Source of the DNA: Verrucomicrobiota bacterium
GTDB taxonomy: Bacteria > Verrucomicrobiota > Verrucomicrobiae > Chthoniobacterales > UBA10450
DNA length: 14,361 bases
Direction: 5' to 3'
Assembly (NCBI GenBank): GCA_005887855.1
Contig: VBQB01000003.1
Location: 1 to 14,361, forward strand
A model generated the notes under the pieces. It did not search any database. It worked only from the letters and a program-made list of their open reading frames with translations, and was not told the DNA's origin. This document shows, in pieces, positions 1 through 7,124 of this stretch (positions are counted from its first letter, which is position 1; every line of letters starts with the position of its first letter). Position numbers and translations under genes: made by a program.

Positions 1-412
1 GCGGCGGTGGCGCGGAGCGGCCGGCTTGGGTCAACATCTGGTTCCATTTATTTGAACTTGGTTCGTCTATCGTTTCTCGTGGTCGCAGCAATCCGCAAAA
101 CCATCCCCAGAACGCGAAATAAAGCGCCATGTAGAATTCGAGAACGAACCAGCCGAGAACCGTGACCGTCGCCAACCAGGAGAGAACTGTCCAAAAAAAT
201 GACAACCCGGCGACGTACCCGAGCAGGAGATTACGAAGCCAGTAGCGGCGCGAATTTTCTCCTGAAAACCAAATTGCCGCGATCAGCGGCGTCAGAGCGA
301 TCCAGCAGAGCCAGGTTTGATTAAATGGCGCAAAGCAACCTGTGCAAAGGAGCCCGCTTGAGATCGCTGCCAGCCACGGCCAAAACCGCAGTGCTTTTGG
401 TAACCAGTTCAC
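1..412 (-). CDS. lnt: Apolipoprotein N-acyltransferase (Lnt), N-terminal part, cut by window edge
   Basis: Reading the minus strand from a GTG at 412 gives 137 residues open to the window edge. They are very hydrophobic and show the layout of the Lnt N-terminal membrane domain: a first segment with a CFAPF stretch (residues 26-30), then WIALTPLIAA, then GYVAGLSFFWTVLSWL (about 65-80) and a Tyr/Phe/Trp-rich helix to about residue 108. Lnt transfers a third acyl chain to the N-terminal cysteine of lipoproteins at the periplasmic face of the inner membrane. The catalytic nitrilase domain (Glu-Lys-Cys) would lie outside the window, so it cannot be checked. An in-frame stop at 425-427 leaves GTG 412 as the only usual start. 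Only 4 bp separate it from the mutase stop, so co-translation is likely. No clear SD is seen. The assignment rests on membrane-domain pattern alone. Confidence 0.8.
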   Translation of the reverse strand, partial: MNWLPKALRFWPWLAAISSGLLCTGCFAPFNQTWLCWIALTPLIAAIWFSGENSRRYWLRNLLLGYVAGLSFFWTVLSWLATVTVLGWFVLEFYMALYFAFWGWFCGLLRPRETIDEPSSNKWNQMLTQAGRSAPPP

Positions 413-416
413 CGCG

Positions 417-2390
417 TCATCGGTTCAGACGCGACTGAGCGTCCTTTTGTAGCCAATCCCAGAGTCGCTCGAGTTTATCTCCGATTTTCGCCTTGATTCG
501 CTCGAGCTCCGCGGAATCGAATTTTCCTTTCTCGGGGCTATGCTCCGCGAAAAGATAATACTTGATCTTCGGCTCCGTGCCCGAAGGGCGTACCGCAATT
601 CGCGTCCGATTTTCCAACCCAAAGATCGACATTTTCTCCTTGGGAATCTCACCGCCTTCCACATCTCGAATTGTCTCCGTCTCAAAGTTTCTGACGCTCG
701 TCACTTTCGATCCAAGCACTTCTGAGAACTGGTTGGTCACGTACGATTCAATAAGACGCGCAATTTTGTTCGCGCCTTCCGCACCCTCGAAAACAAGCGA
801 TCCGTTCTTTTCTTCGAAGTAGCCGAACATCGCAAAGACTTCGTCGAGTAATTGGTCAACTGTTCGGCCGCGCGATTTCGCATACGCGGCCACCTCGCAA
901 AACATAATCACGGCGCCGTTGCCGTCCTTGTCCCGAACGAAATCGGCGCCACTGTAACCGTAACTCTCTTCACCGCCAAAAACGTAAAACGACGAATGAG
1001 CCAGACGAAGTCGCCGCGTTTCTTCTTCCGTAAGATCGACATAATTCTGTCGCATCTCTTCGGGAATGGCACGCTCGTACCTGCCCAGTTTCGCGCCGAT
1101 GTATTTGAAGCCGGTCAATGTTTCGATGCAGCGCAAACCGTAATGTTCCGCAATCGCTTTTTGCAGATCGGTCGTGACAAATGTTTTGATAATCACCGCG
1201 CGGGAGGCGTTTTCCTTATTTAGCACGCCCTTCTCGAACAGCGTCTTCGTTCGGTAGTAGGCAAGCAGCGATCCGATTTGATTGCCGGTCAGCAATTTCA
1301 TTTTACCGGCTTTTGTCCGAACCGCCGCACCCATCCGGTCACAATCGGGATCGGTCGCGACAACAAGATCGGCATCTTCCTTCTCCGCGAGATTGATCGC
1401 CATCGTTAACGCCCCGGCGTTTTCCGGGTTCGGCGATTTCACCGTCGGGAACCGGCCATCGAAACGGTCCTGATCTTGCACGACCTGGAAATTAAAACCG
1501 AGCCGCTTAAGCATTGGTTTAATGATTACGCTGCCGGTTCCGTGAAGCGGTGTATAGATAATGCGCAGCGATTTCGCCTCGCGAATAATCTGCGGATCGA
1601 GAATCAGCGTCTCGAGCCGTTGCATGTACGCTTCATCGATCTCTCTGCCGAGCGTCGTCACTTTTCCTTGCCGATCTTTCGGCAGCGACGTGAAAGTTTC
1701 GGCAGTGATCGCGTTTACTTTCGCAATGATCCCGCTCGCGTGCGGTTCGACCACCTGCGCCCCATGGCTAAAATAGACTTTGTAGCCGTTATCGTGCGGC
1801 GGATTGTGACTCGCTGTAATAACCACACCCGCGTTTGCTTTGAGATGGCGAACCGCGAAGGATAGCTCCGGCACCGAGCGTGGCCCGTCGAATACGAACG
1901 CGTCACAACCATTTTCAGCTGCGATTCTCGCCGCGAGATCAGTGAATTCGCTTGAGAAAAAACGTGGGTCGTGTGCGATAACGATTTTCGGTTTCGCCGA
2001 GATTTTCTCGCGCCGGTTCCAATCATGCAGATAAGCGACCAGTCCCTGCGTCGCGCGGACGATGTTAAAGAAATTCATTGCGTTCGTGCCGACGCACGGG
2101 AATTCGGGTCGTTCGCCTTCGCGCGAACCCCCGCGTTCCGCTGCGGTCACGATTTTTCCGATTGTGCGCCCGCGCAGACCGCCCGTTCCAAACGCGAGCG
2201 TCTGATAAAAGCGATCGTTTAACTCGGGCCATTCACCGGCGGTAACGAGTTCCTCCAGGACGCGCAAATAAAGATCGCTCGGTGCTCCAGCGAGCAGCAC
2301 GCGAATATTCTTCGCTGCCGATTCCATCAAGTGCCCGTCGACAACCGCGCGCTCGATTTTTGAATTCAGTTCTTCAACGCTCGCGGACAT
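417..2390 (-). CDS. Phospho-sugar mutase (phosphoglucomutase/phosphomannomutase family)
   Basis: An alpha-D-phosphohexomutase that moves phosphate between C6 and C1 of a hexose, feeding nucleotide-sugar and glycan synthesis. Numbered from the chosen start (657 aa), the diagnostic motifs are all present: GGLRGR near 70-75; the catalytic serine loop TASHNP at 192-197 with Ser194; the Mg-binding loop DPDCD at 347-351; the sugar-specificity loop GGEES at 472-476; and the phosphate-binding loop RPSGTEPK at 601-608. Glucose versus mannose preference cannot be read from the motifs. The frame stays open to an ATG at 2477, but that longer start lies inside a 20-bp palindrome and adds unconserved-looking sequence. 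ATG 2390 (MSASVEEL...) gives the usual N-terminus for this type; ATG 2411 is an alternative. There is no strong SD for any of them. DUF1330 lies upstream, and lnt follows after 4 bp. Confidence 0.93.
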   Translation of the reverse strand: MSASVEELNSKIERAVVDGHLMESAAKNIRVLLAGAPSDLYLRVLEELVTAGEWPELNDRFYQTLAFGTGGLRGRTIGKIVTAAERGGSREGERPEFPCVGTNAMNFFNIVRATQGLVAYLHDWNRREKISAKPKIVIAHDPRFFSSEFTDLAARIAAENGCDAFVFDGPRSVPELSFAVRHLKANAGVVITASHNPPHDNGYKVYFSHGAQVVEPHASGIIAKVNAITAETFTSLPKDRQGKVTTLGREIDEAYMQRLETLILDPQIIREAKSLRIIYTPLHGTGSVIIKPMLKRLGFNFQVVQDQDRFDGRFPTVKSPNPENAGALTMAINLAEKEDADLVVATDPDCDRMGAAVRTKAGKMKLLTGNQIGSLLAYYRTKTLFEKGVLNKENASRAVIIKTFVTTDLQKAIAEHYGLRCIETLTGFKYIGAKLGRYERAIPEEMRQNYVDLTEEETRRLRLAHSSFYVFGGEESYGYSGADFVRDKDGNGAVIMFCEVAAYAKSRGRTVDQLLDEVFAMFGYFEEKNGSLVFEGAEGANKIARLIESYVTNQFSEVLGSKVTSVRNFETETIRDVEGGEIPKEKMSIFGLENRTRIAVRPSGTEPKIKYYLFAEHSPEKGKFDSAELERIKAKIGDKLERLWDWLQKDAQSRLNR

Positions 2391-2462
2391 TGCTGCCAAC
2401 TGTTCCGGCATGAATTTGCTTTGCAAGCCGTAACGTGGGAAGCGATCTGAGCAATTTCGCCA

Positions 2463-2482
2463 GCGCGATGGGCCCATCGCGC
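2463..2482. repeat. Perfect 20-bp palindrome between DUF1330 and mutase genes
   Basis: Bases 2463-2482 are identical to their own reverse complement over all 20 positions (GCGCGATGGG followed by its mirror). The palindrome lies 15 bp past the DUF1330 stop. In RNA it could fold as a GC-rich hairpin, but no U-run follows on the minus strand, so it is not a classic intrinsic terminator. It may be an interspersed repeat, a protein-binding site or an mRNA-processing hairpin. Confidence 0.75.
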
Positions 2483-2497
2483 CCTACGATTTGTAAG

Positions 2498-2785
2498 TCA
2501 AACGCCTTCGACCAGGATCATCTTCGTCTCTGCGGTGCGATGGCGCATCTTGCGCGGTTCGCGATACTCTTCGCAATTCAGCCACTCCCTGGCTCGCTGC
2601 GTCGATTCGAATTGAAGGACAACGATGCGCTTGGGTTTCCAATTGCCTTCGAGCACTTCAGTGCTACCGCCACGCACGATGTATTTCCCGCCATATTTCT
2701 CCACAGTCGCGCCAGCAAGTTTCTTGTATTCTCCATAGCCGGCTGGGTCGAGAATATCGATTTCAACGATGACGTAAGCGGACAT
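2498..2785 (-). CDS. DUF1330 family protein (dimeric alpha/beta barrel fold)
   Basis: A 95-residue protein that fits DUF1330 over its whole length. It starts MSAYVIVEIDILDP, followed by a GYGEYKKLA helix, a KYGGKYIVRGG strand-turn (residues 30-40), VLEGNWKPKRIVVLQFES (about 44-61), and an AREWLNCEEYREPRKMR helix. Members are small dimeric ferredoxin-like (dimeric alpha-beta barrel) proteins of mostly unknown function, predicted to be cytosolic. There is no signal peptide or membrane segment. The gene follows the PHP gene after 37 bp on the same strand and precedes the mutase, so it is probably co-transcribed, although no SD is visible upstream of the ATG. The context suggests no specific substrate. 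Family assignment is confident; the role is unknown. Confidence 0.88.
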   Translation of the reverse strand: MSAYVIVEIDILDPAGYGEYKKLAGATVEKYGGKYIVRGGSTEVLEGNWKPKRIVVLQFESTQRAREWLNCEEYREPRKMRHRTAETKMILVEGV

Positions 2786-2822
2786 TTTCGGAAGAGAGAA
2801 GGAAGAATTAAGAAATAACAGG

Positions 2823-3554
2823 TCAGTGCCCGTTTCCGCTGCCGCGGTCTTTTGCGGCTAGCTCCGGGATTTTTTTCCGCCGGCGCAGTCGCAGCCAATT
2901 GTTCCAGGTTTTCCGGAGGCTATCGCGTGGTGTTTGATATTTTTGGTTGAGCTCGTTGCTCTTTACAATCTGCGCAAGAATTGCTTTCGCGGAAAAATCG
3001 TCGGTGTTCACAATCGTGTAAGCGGTCCCGACAGCGGCGGCATGATGTGCATCGCTCGCTGCGGTCATGGGCAGGTCGCGAATCTGCGCATACTTGAAGG
3101 CGTAACGATTGTAGCGGCGCAGCGTGGTCGCGGCATTGAAAACTTCGATGGCATCAATCGGCAGGGTTTCCAATGTTGAAAGCCGAATTCCGGCGCGAAA
3201 CAAATCGTAAGGATGCGGAGGAATGGCGAGCCCGCCGCGTTCATGGATCATTTCGCAGACCTCGCGCGCCGGCTTTCCCTTCAGATAGGGAAGGGTCGCG
3301 CCGATGCAGAGAAGATGACCATCGGCTGTCGTCACCTCCACGCCGGGCAGGATCAGGAAATTATCGACCGGCAAACCGTCGAGCCGCATCAAGCCTTTCT
3401 CGAGCAGGTAATTGACCGCGTCGCAGGTGTTGTGATCGGTAATCGCGATGCCGTGCAACCCTTTGGCGCGCGCGGAAGCGATCAAATCTTCCGGGCTCGA
3501 AATACCGTCCCCGGAAAAAAAGGAATGCGTATGCAGGTCGATATTGAACGGCAT
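2823..3554 (-). CDS. PHP-domain metal-dependent phosphoesterase
   Basis: A 243-residue PHP-fold hydrolase of the TrpH/YciV-like group, whose members act on nucleotides or RNA ends using a trinuclear metal site. The expected ligands can be seen: DLHTH (His8, His10), FSGDG with Asp16, ITDHN (Asp40, His41), GVEVTT with Glu73, PPHPYD with His114, IEVFN with Glu137, and ASDAHH with Asp168 and His170. The product is cytosolic with no signal peptide; the C-terminus (about 213-228) is basic with a WLRLRRRKK stretch that might touch nucleic acid. The ATG at 3554 gives the usual short lead into the first motif. Upstream sequence has no strong SD. It is the first gene of the leftmost minus-strand block and is divergent from DUF1802, with starts only 29 bp apart. 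Exact substrate is unknown. Confidence 0.9.
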   Translation of the reverse strand: MPFNIDLHTHSFFSGDGISSPEDLIASARAKGLHGIAITDHNTCDAVNYLLEKGLMRLDGLPVDNFLILPGVEVTTADGHLLCIGATLPYLKGKPAREVCEMIHERGGLAIPPHPYDLFRAGIRLSTLETLPIDAIEVFNAATTLRRYNRYAFKYAQIRDLPMTAASDAHHAAAVGTAYTIVNTDDFSAKAILAQIVKSNELNQKYQTPRDSLRKTWNNWLRLRRRKKIPELAAKDRGSGNGH

Positions 3555-3574
3555 TTCCAGGAGGCTAGTTTGGT

Positions 3575-3579
3575 GGGAG
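3575..3579 (+). promoter_or_regulatory. Candidate ribosome binding site for the DUF1802 gene
   Basis: GGGAG lies four bases before the ATG at 3584. An in-frame TAG at 3566-3568 rules out any earlier start, so this site and ATG belong together. A stronger-looking AGGAGG at 3559-3564 is too far upstream (19 bases) to serve this ATG. Confidence 0.5.
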
Positions 3580-3583
3580 CAAA

Positions 3584-4153
3584 ATGGAAAGCGTTGGTTT
3601 CAAGGAATGGGCCATTGTCTGTGAAGCGCTCGGGCGCGGTAGGCAAAGCATCATTTTACGCAAAGGCGGTATAGCCGAAGGCCGCGGCGGATTCAGTTTT
3701 CATTATCGCGAGTTTTTTCTCTTCCCGACTTATTTCCACGAACAACCGGAGAAAGTTCGCGAGATCGACATCGAATTTCCAGTGCGATCGAACGGCAGAA
3801 TCGACATCAACTTTTTCGCCAAACTCGAGCTCGTAAAAACAATCACGTCTTGGGAAACGGCGCAGGCGCTGGAGCCATTGCACATCTTGAAAGCCGAAGT
3901 GGTTCGAGAGCGTTTTGGATACGATAAAGCGCCGGGATTACAGGTCGGCTTCGTCCGGGTTTTTCAGGTCGTTCCTTCCTGGGCGTTCCCCGATCAAAAA
4001 TCGTACGGTGGTTGTCGATCCTGGGTGAAATTACCAGAGCTGCCAAAGGCGCTGCGCTTTGAGCCGATTCTGTCCGACGGCGAGCACGTGCTGCGTCGGA
4101 ATGAATTTACTGATCTTACCAAAGACGCAGAAGCAGTCGCAGCGAGCCCTTAA
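3584..4153 (+). CDS. DUF1802 family protein
   Basis: A 189-residue protein matching DUF1802. The start GFKEWAIVCEALGRGRQSIILRKGGIAEGRGGFSFHYREFFLFPTYFHE is typical: a Lys-Glu-Trp near residues 7-9, the LRKGGI turn at 25-30, and an FFLFPTY strand at 44-50. A later segment, EPLHILKAEVVRERF, also fits. Function is not known; no catalytic motif, signal peptide or membrane helix is seen, so it is probably cytosolic. It is the only plus-strand gene between 417 and 12812. The start is fixed by an in-frame TAG 18 bases upstream. It is divergent from the PHP gene across 29 bp, so its promoter probably overlaps the PHP coding sequence. Its TAA overlaps the stop codon of the convergent exporter gene (TTAA at 4150-4153). 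Confidence 0.85.
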   Translation: MESVGFKEWAIVCEALGRGRQSIILRKGGIAEGRGGFSFHYREFFLFPTYFHEQPEKVREIDIEFPVRSNGRIDINFFAKLELVKTITSWETAQALEPLHILKAEVVRERFGYDKAPGLQVGFVRVFQVVPSWAFPDQKSYGGCRSWVKLPELPKALRFEPILSDGEHVLRRNEFTDLTKDAEAVAASP

Positions 4154-6027
4154 ACAAGTTCCTCCACAAGAATTCCCTCTTCGGCCGTGCTTGGCTCTTG
4201 GGGCCGATTGAACTGGTGGTCATAAAGCCGGCGATAGTACCCGGATTTCTCCAACAGCTCAGCGTGTGTGCCGATCTCCTTAATACGACCATAATCCATC
4301 ACAACGATTTGATCGGCCGATAAAACCGTCGAGAGCCGATGCGCAATTGCGATCACGGTGCGTCCGGCCGCGAGTTTTGCGAGCGCCTTTTGAATCTGCT
4401 TTTCCGATTCGGAATCAAGCGATGATGTTGCCTCATCGAGAAGAAGGATCGGCGCGTTTTTCAACACGGCACGCGCAATCGCGAGGCGTTGCTGCTGGCC
4501 GCCGGAGAGAAGACAACCCTTGTCACCAATGATTGTTTCGTAGCCATGCGGCTGCGCCATGATAAAATCGTGGGCGAAAGCAGTGTGGGCTGCTTCATAA
4601 ATTTCTTCTGGCGTGGCATCGAGCCGTCCGAACTGGATGTTTTTGAAAATGGTATCGTGAAACAAAAAGGTCTCCTGCGTGACGAGTCCAATCTGTTCGC
4701 GTAGCGATTTTTGGGTGACCATGCGCAAATCCCGTCCGTCAATTTTCACCGCGCCCGACGTCGGATCGTACAAGCGCAGGATCAGGGAGAGAATCGTGCT
4801 TTTGCCTGCGCCGCTCGCACCGACGAGCGCGTAAGTCCTCCCCGGCTCGATGTGCAGGTTCAGGTTACTGACCGCGTCAGTGACGGTATTTGCATAGCGA
4901 AACGTGACGTTTTCAAAATCAATACGGCCTCCCGATGAGGTCAGCTCAACGGCATTCGGGGCGTCCTGTACGGCCGGCTCTAAATCTAAGATCCTGAAAA
5001 TCTCAGTTGTGGCGGAGACTGATCGCTGCATGACGATGTGGATTTTGCTGAGAGTCTTGATCGGCTCGTAGAGGATGAAAATTCCAGAAATCAGGCCGAA
5101 AAAACGTCCAGCGCTCAGATTTACCGTGTAAACGTAGAGTAACGCCAGCCCGACACCGGCCGCGGCGATGATTTCGACCATCGGCCCGACCGCTTCCATC
5201 GACCTGATCATGCGCATCGCATTTGAGAATTGCAATTGGTTGCTGTGCTTAAACGATTTTTCCTGATGCGGTTCGCGCGCAAACGATTTGATTACGCGAA
5301 TGCCGGCAAAGGTTTCCTGCATGGTCACAACCATTTCGCCCATGCCTGCCTGCTCGTCGCGCACCGCATTTCGCGCGCGCCGGCCATAAATGCGAATCGG
5401 TAGCAGACAGATTGGAAAGAGAATTAAGGTGACGACGGTGAATCGCCAATCCATGAGGAGGAGGACAGTAATTCCACCAACAATCGCGACAGGCTGCTTA
5501 AAGAGATCGCTGCTTACTGTAGTCAGCGCCATCTGCATGCCCCGGGTGTCATTGGTGATCCGTGATATGAGAAATCCGGCCCGCATTTTGTTAAAGAACT
5601 CCATGGAGTGGCGCACGATTTTCGAAAAGAGCTGGGTCCGGATGTCGGTCACCACCTTGTTGCTGACCCAGTTCATGCAATAAGAGTTTCCATAGGAGCA
5701 GAGGCTGCGCAGAGTCATGATCACTGGAATGGCAAGGCAGATAAGAAGGATCGAATTAATTTTTGGGCCGGCGTTGAGGGCTTCAAGGTTCGAGCGCAAC
5801 TTCATCGGGTTGGGAGCGGTCCCGTGGAAGATCGTGCTTGTCACTCGAGCGACGACTACCGGGAGAAGCGAATTGACCATGCCAAAGGCAAAGCCCAGCG
5901 ACAGGCCCAGTATGAAACGCGCCTTATACGGCTTGACGTAACCATAAAGCCGCCGATAGGGGCCGGAGGCTGCCTGCAACGTCTGCCAGAATGACAGTTT
6001 TTTCTTTGCGCGTTTTCCTTTGTTCAT
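4150..6027 (-). CDS. msbA: MsbA-like ABC exporter (lipid A/glycolipid flippase), fused membrane and ATPase domains
   Basis: A 625-residue half-transporter. The membrane domain covers about residues 35-325, with helices near 37-59, 91-110, 171-192, 195-212, 279-300 and 308-322. The nucleotide-binding domain follows: Walker A GASGAGKST at 403-411, Q-loop around 449-453, signature LSGGQQQ at 507-513, Walker B ILLLDEATSS at 527-536 with catalytic Glu532, and H-loop His563. All ATPase residues are intact. MsbA-type exporters work as homodimers that flip lipopolysaccharide core-lipid A or related lipids across the inner membrane. The upstream glycosyltransferase and heptosyltransferase genes support an envelope glycolipid as cargo. 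Its ATG overlaps the stop of the GT9 gene (ATGA, 6024-6027), implying translational coupling. Lipid A specificity is inferred; a multidrug role cannot be excluded from sequence alone. Confidence 0.88.
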   Translation of the reverse strand: MNKGKRAKKKLSFWQTLQAASGPYRRLYGYVKPYKARFILGLSLGFAFGMVNSLLPVVVARVTSTIFHGTAPNPMKLRSNLEALNAGPKINSILLICLAIPVIMTLRSLCSYGNSYCMNWVSNKVVTDIRTQLFSKIVRHSMEFFNKMRAGFLISRITNDTRGMQMALTTVSSDLFKQPVAIVGGITVLLLMDWRFTVVTLILFPICLLPIRIYGRRARNAVRDEQAGMGEMVVTMQETFAGIRVIKSFAREPHQEKSFKHSNQLQFSNAMRMIRSMEAVGPMVEIIAAAGVGLALLYVYTVNLSAGRFFGLISGIFILYEPIKTLSKIHIVMQRSVSATTEIFRILDLEPAVQDAPNAVELTSSGGRIDFENVTFRYANTVTDAVSNLNLHIEPGRTYALVGASGAGKSTILSLILRLYDPTSGAVKIDGRDLRMVTQKSLREQIGLVTQETFLFHDTIFKNIQFGRLDATPEEIYEAAHTAFAHDFIMAQPHGYETIIGDKGCLLSGGQQQRLAIARAVLKNAPILLLDEATSSLDSESEKQIQKALAKLAAGRTVIAIAHRLSTVLSADQIVVMDYGRIKEIGTHAELLEKSGYYRRLYDHQFNRPQEPSTAEEGILVEELV

Positions 6028-7043
6028 GAAGTTACCGTTGCCGGAGATGACAACAGCGAATCCATAGCATTAATCACTGCTTCCGTCGAGATTTGGCTCA
6101 TTGGAAGACGCGCCTGGACCGGTAAAAACTTAGTTAAGGGGGTTCTCGATTCTCCTTGTAAGATCAAGGCGGGACTCTCCCGCGGGCGCCAGTGAAAAGG
6201 ATTGGTCGGGCCAAAAAGAACGACTTGCGGCGTCTGGATGGCGGCCGCGAGGTGCATTGGAGCGGAGTCGACCGCAACAAGAAGGCGCGCCTGGGCGATG
6301 AGCGCTGTCAGCGTGAGCAAATCTGTTTTTCCAGAAAGATCGACGAGTTGATGCCTTGTCTTTGTTTTGATCTCGGCAATGTGTGTCTGCTCCAATGGCG
6401 ACGCTCCACCCGTAAGAACAAGATCGATATCACTATTTCGACCAGCATGATCAATGACTTCTGCCCAGCGGGCCGGATCCCAAAATTTTTCGATTCGCGC
6501 TGAACCCGGATGAAAAATGATGAAGCGATTGTAGATCTTCGAATCGCGCCGGAGCTGATCGGCTTTTTCGCGCGCCGCATCCGGCAAGTCGAGATGTAGC
6601 GCGCGGGAAACATTACGAATCCCCAGCGGCTCGAGCAAAGCGATATTATAATCGATCGTGTGCATGTCGCGCATACGATTGTCCACGAACTCGTTATAGA
6701 TTCGCGCCCGAGTCTTTGATTGATCGCGCACGCGATAAGACACGACCCGCTTCCGAGCGCCGGATAAAAAGGCAAGAAACGCGGAGCGATCATTTCGCGT
6801 GAAGTCGATGCAGCAGTCAAATCTTTCTCGCGCGACAGCAAGGAACAGGGTCGCGTCGCTCAGGTTACGCCGCGCTATCAAAACCCGGTCCACCCCCGAG
6901 ATGGCTGGCAGCAAGTCCGCGCATTCGTTGGAAACGACGAGCGTGACGCGTGCATCAGAAAAGTTTGCCCGCAATGTCGCGGTAGCCGGCATCGTCAAAA
7001 TCAAATCGCCGATCCGTTTGAGTTGAAGAAGGAGGATATTCAC
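6024..7043 (-). CDS. Heptosyltransferase-like glycosyltransferase, family GT9
   Basis: A 339-residue GT-B enzyme resembling ADP-heptose:LPS heptosyltransferases (WaaC/WaaF/WaaQ). The N-terminus NILLLQLKRIGDLILTMPA holds the GT9 'IGD' acceptor-site signature. In the C-terminal half are HPGS (178-181), EKFWDPARWAEV, a TGG turn (211-213), DLSGKT, VDSAPMHLAAA (258-268, donor binding) and FGPTNP (277-282) followed by HWRP. These enzymes add heptose from ADP-heptose to the growing LPS inner core on the cytoplasmic face; the true sugar here is not provable. The start codon is GTG (7041-7043), chosen because it places the IGD motif at the usual distance; no SD is seen. The gene lies 81 bp after a GT4 gene and overlaps the exporter start by 4 bp, so sugar transfer and export look coupled. 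Confidence 0.9.
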   Translation of the reverse strand: MNILLLQLKRIGDLILTMPATATLRANFSDARVTLVVSNECADLLPAISGVDRVLIARRNLSDATLFLAVARERFDCCIDFTRNDRSAFLAFLSGARKRVVSYRVRDQSKTRARIYNEFVDNRMRDMHTIDYNIALLEPLGIRNVSRALHLDLPDAAREKADQLRRDSKIYNRFIIFHPGSARIEKFWDPARWAEVIDHAGRNSDIDLVLTGGASPLEQTHIAEIKTKTRHQLVDLSGKTDLLTLTALIAQARLLVAVDSAPMHLAAAIQTPQVVLFGPTNPFHWRPRESPALILQGESRTPLTKFLPVQARLPMSQISTEAVINAMDSLLSSPATVTS

Positions 7044-7058
7044 GAATGAGTGATGGTA

Positions 7059-7115
7059 GCGGCGGTTGACGACCGTCGCATTTTATGACTCCACCTGGCG
7101 GCTACAGCTCGCCGC
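7059..7115. repeat. Two adjacent GC-rich hairpin sequences in the GT4-GT9 gap
   Basis: The 81-bp gap holds two inverted repeats: arms 7098-7102 and 7111-7115 (5 bp perfect, 8-base loop), and arms 7059-7066 and 7072-7079 (7 of 8 paired, 5-base loop). Neither is followed by a T-run on the minus strand, so neither looks like a standard terminator. They could be an interspersed palindromic element or RNA processing/attenuation structures between co-transcribed genes. Confidence 0.5.
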
Positions 7116-7124
7116 ACGGGATTG

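Noticed and set aside
2391..2477. N-terminal extension of the mutase to ATG 2477
   Set aside because: The added residues come from a palindrome and intergenic sequence, lack family character, and no SD precedes the ATG.
3559..3674. AGGAGG at 3559-3564 followed by TTG (3570) or GTG (3573), giving a 33-34 residue peptide in another frame
   Set aside because: The SD is perfect, but the peptide overlaps the conserved DUF1802 N-terminus in a different frame and has no visible domain; DUF1802 has its own GGGAG and ATG. Likely chance.
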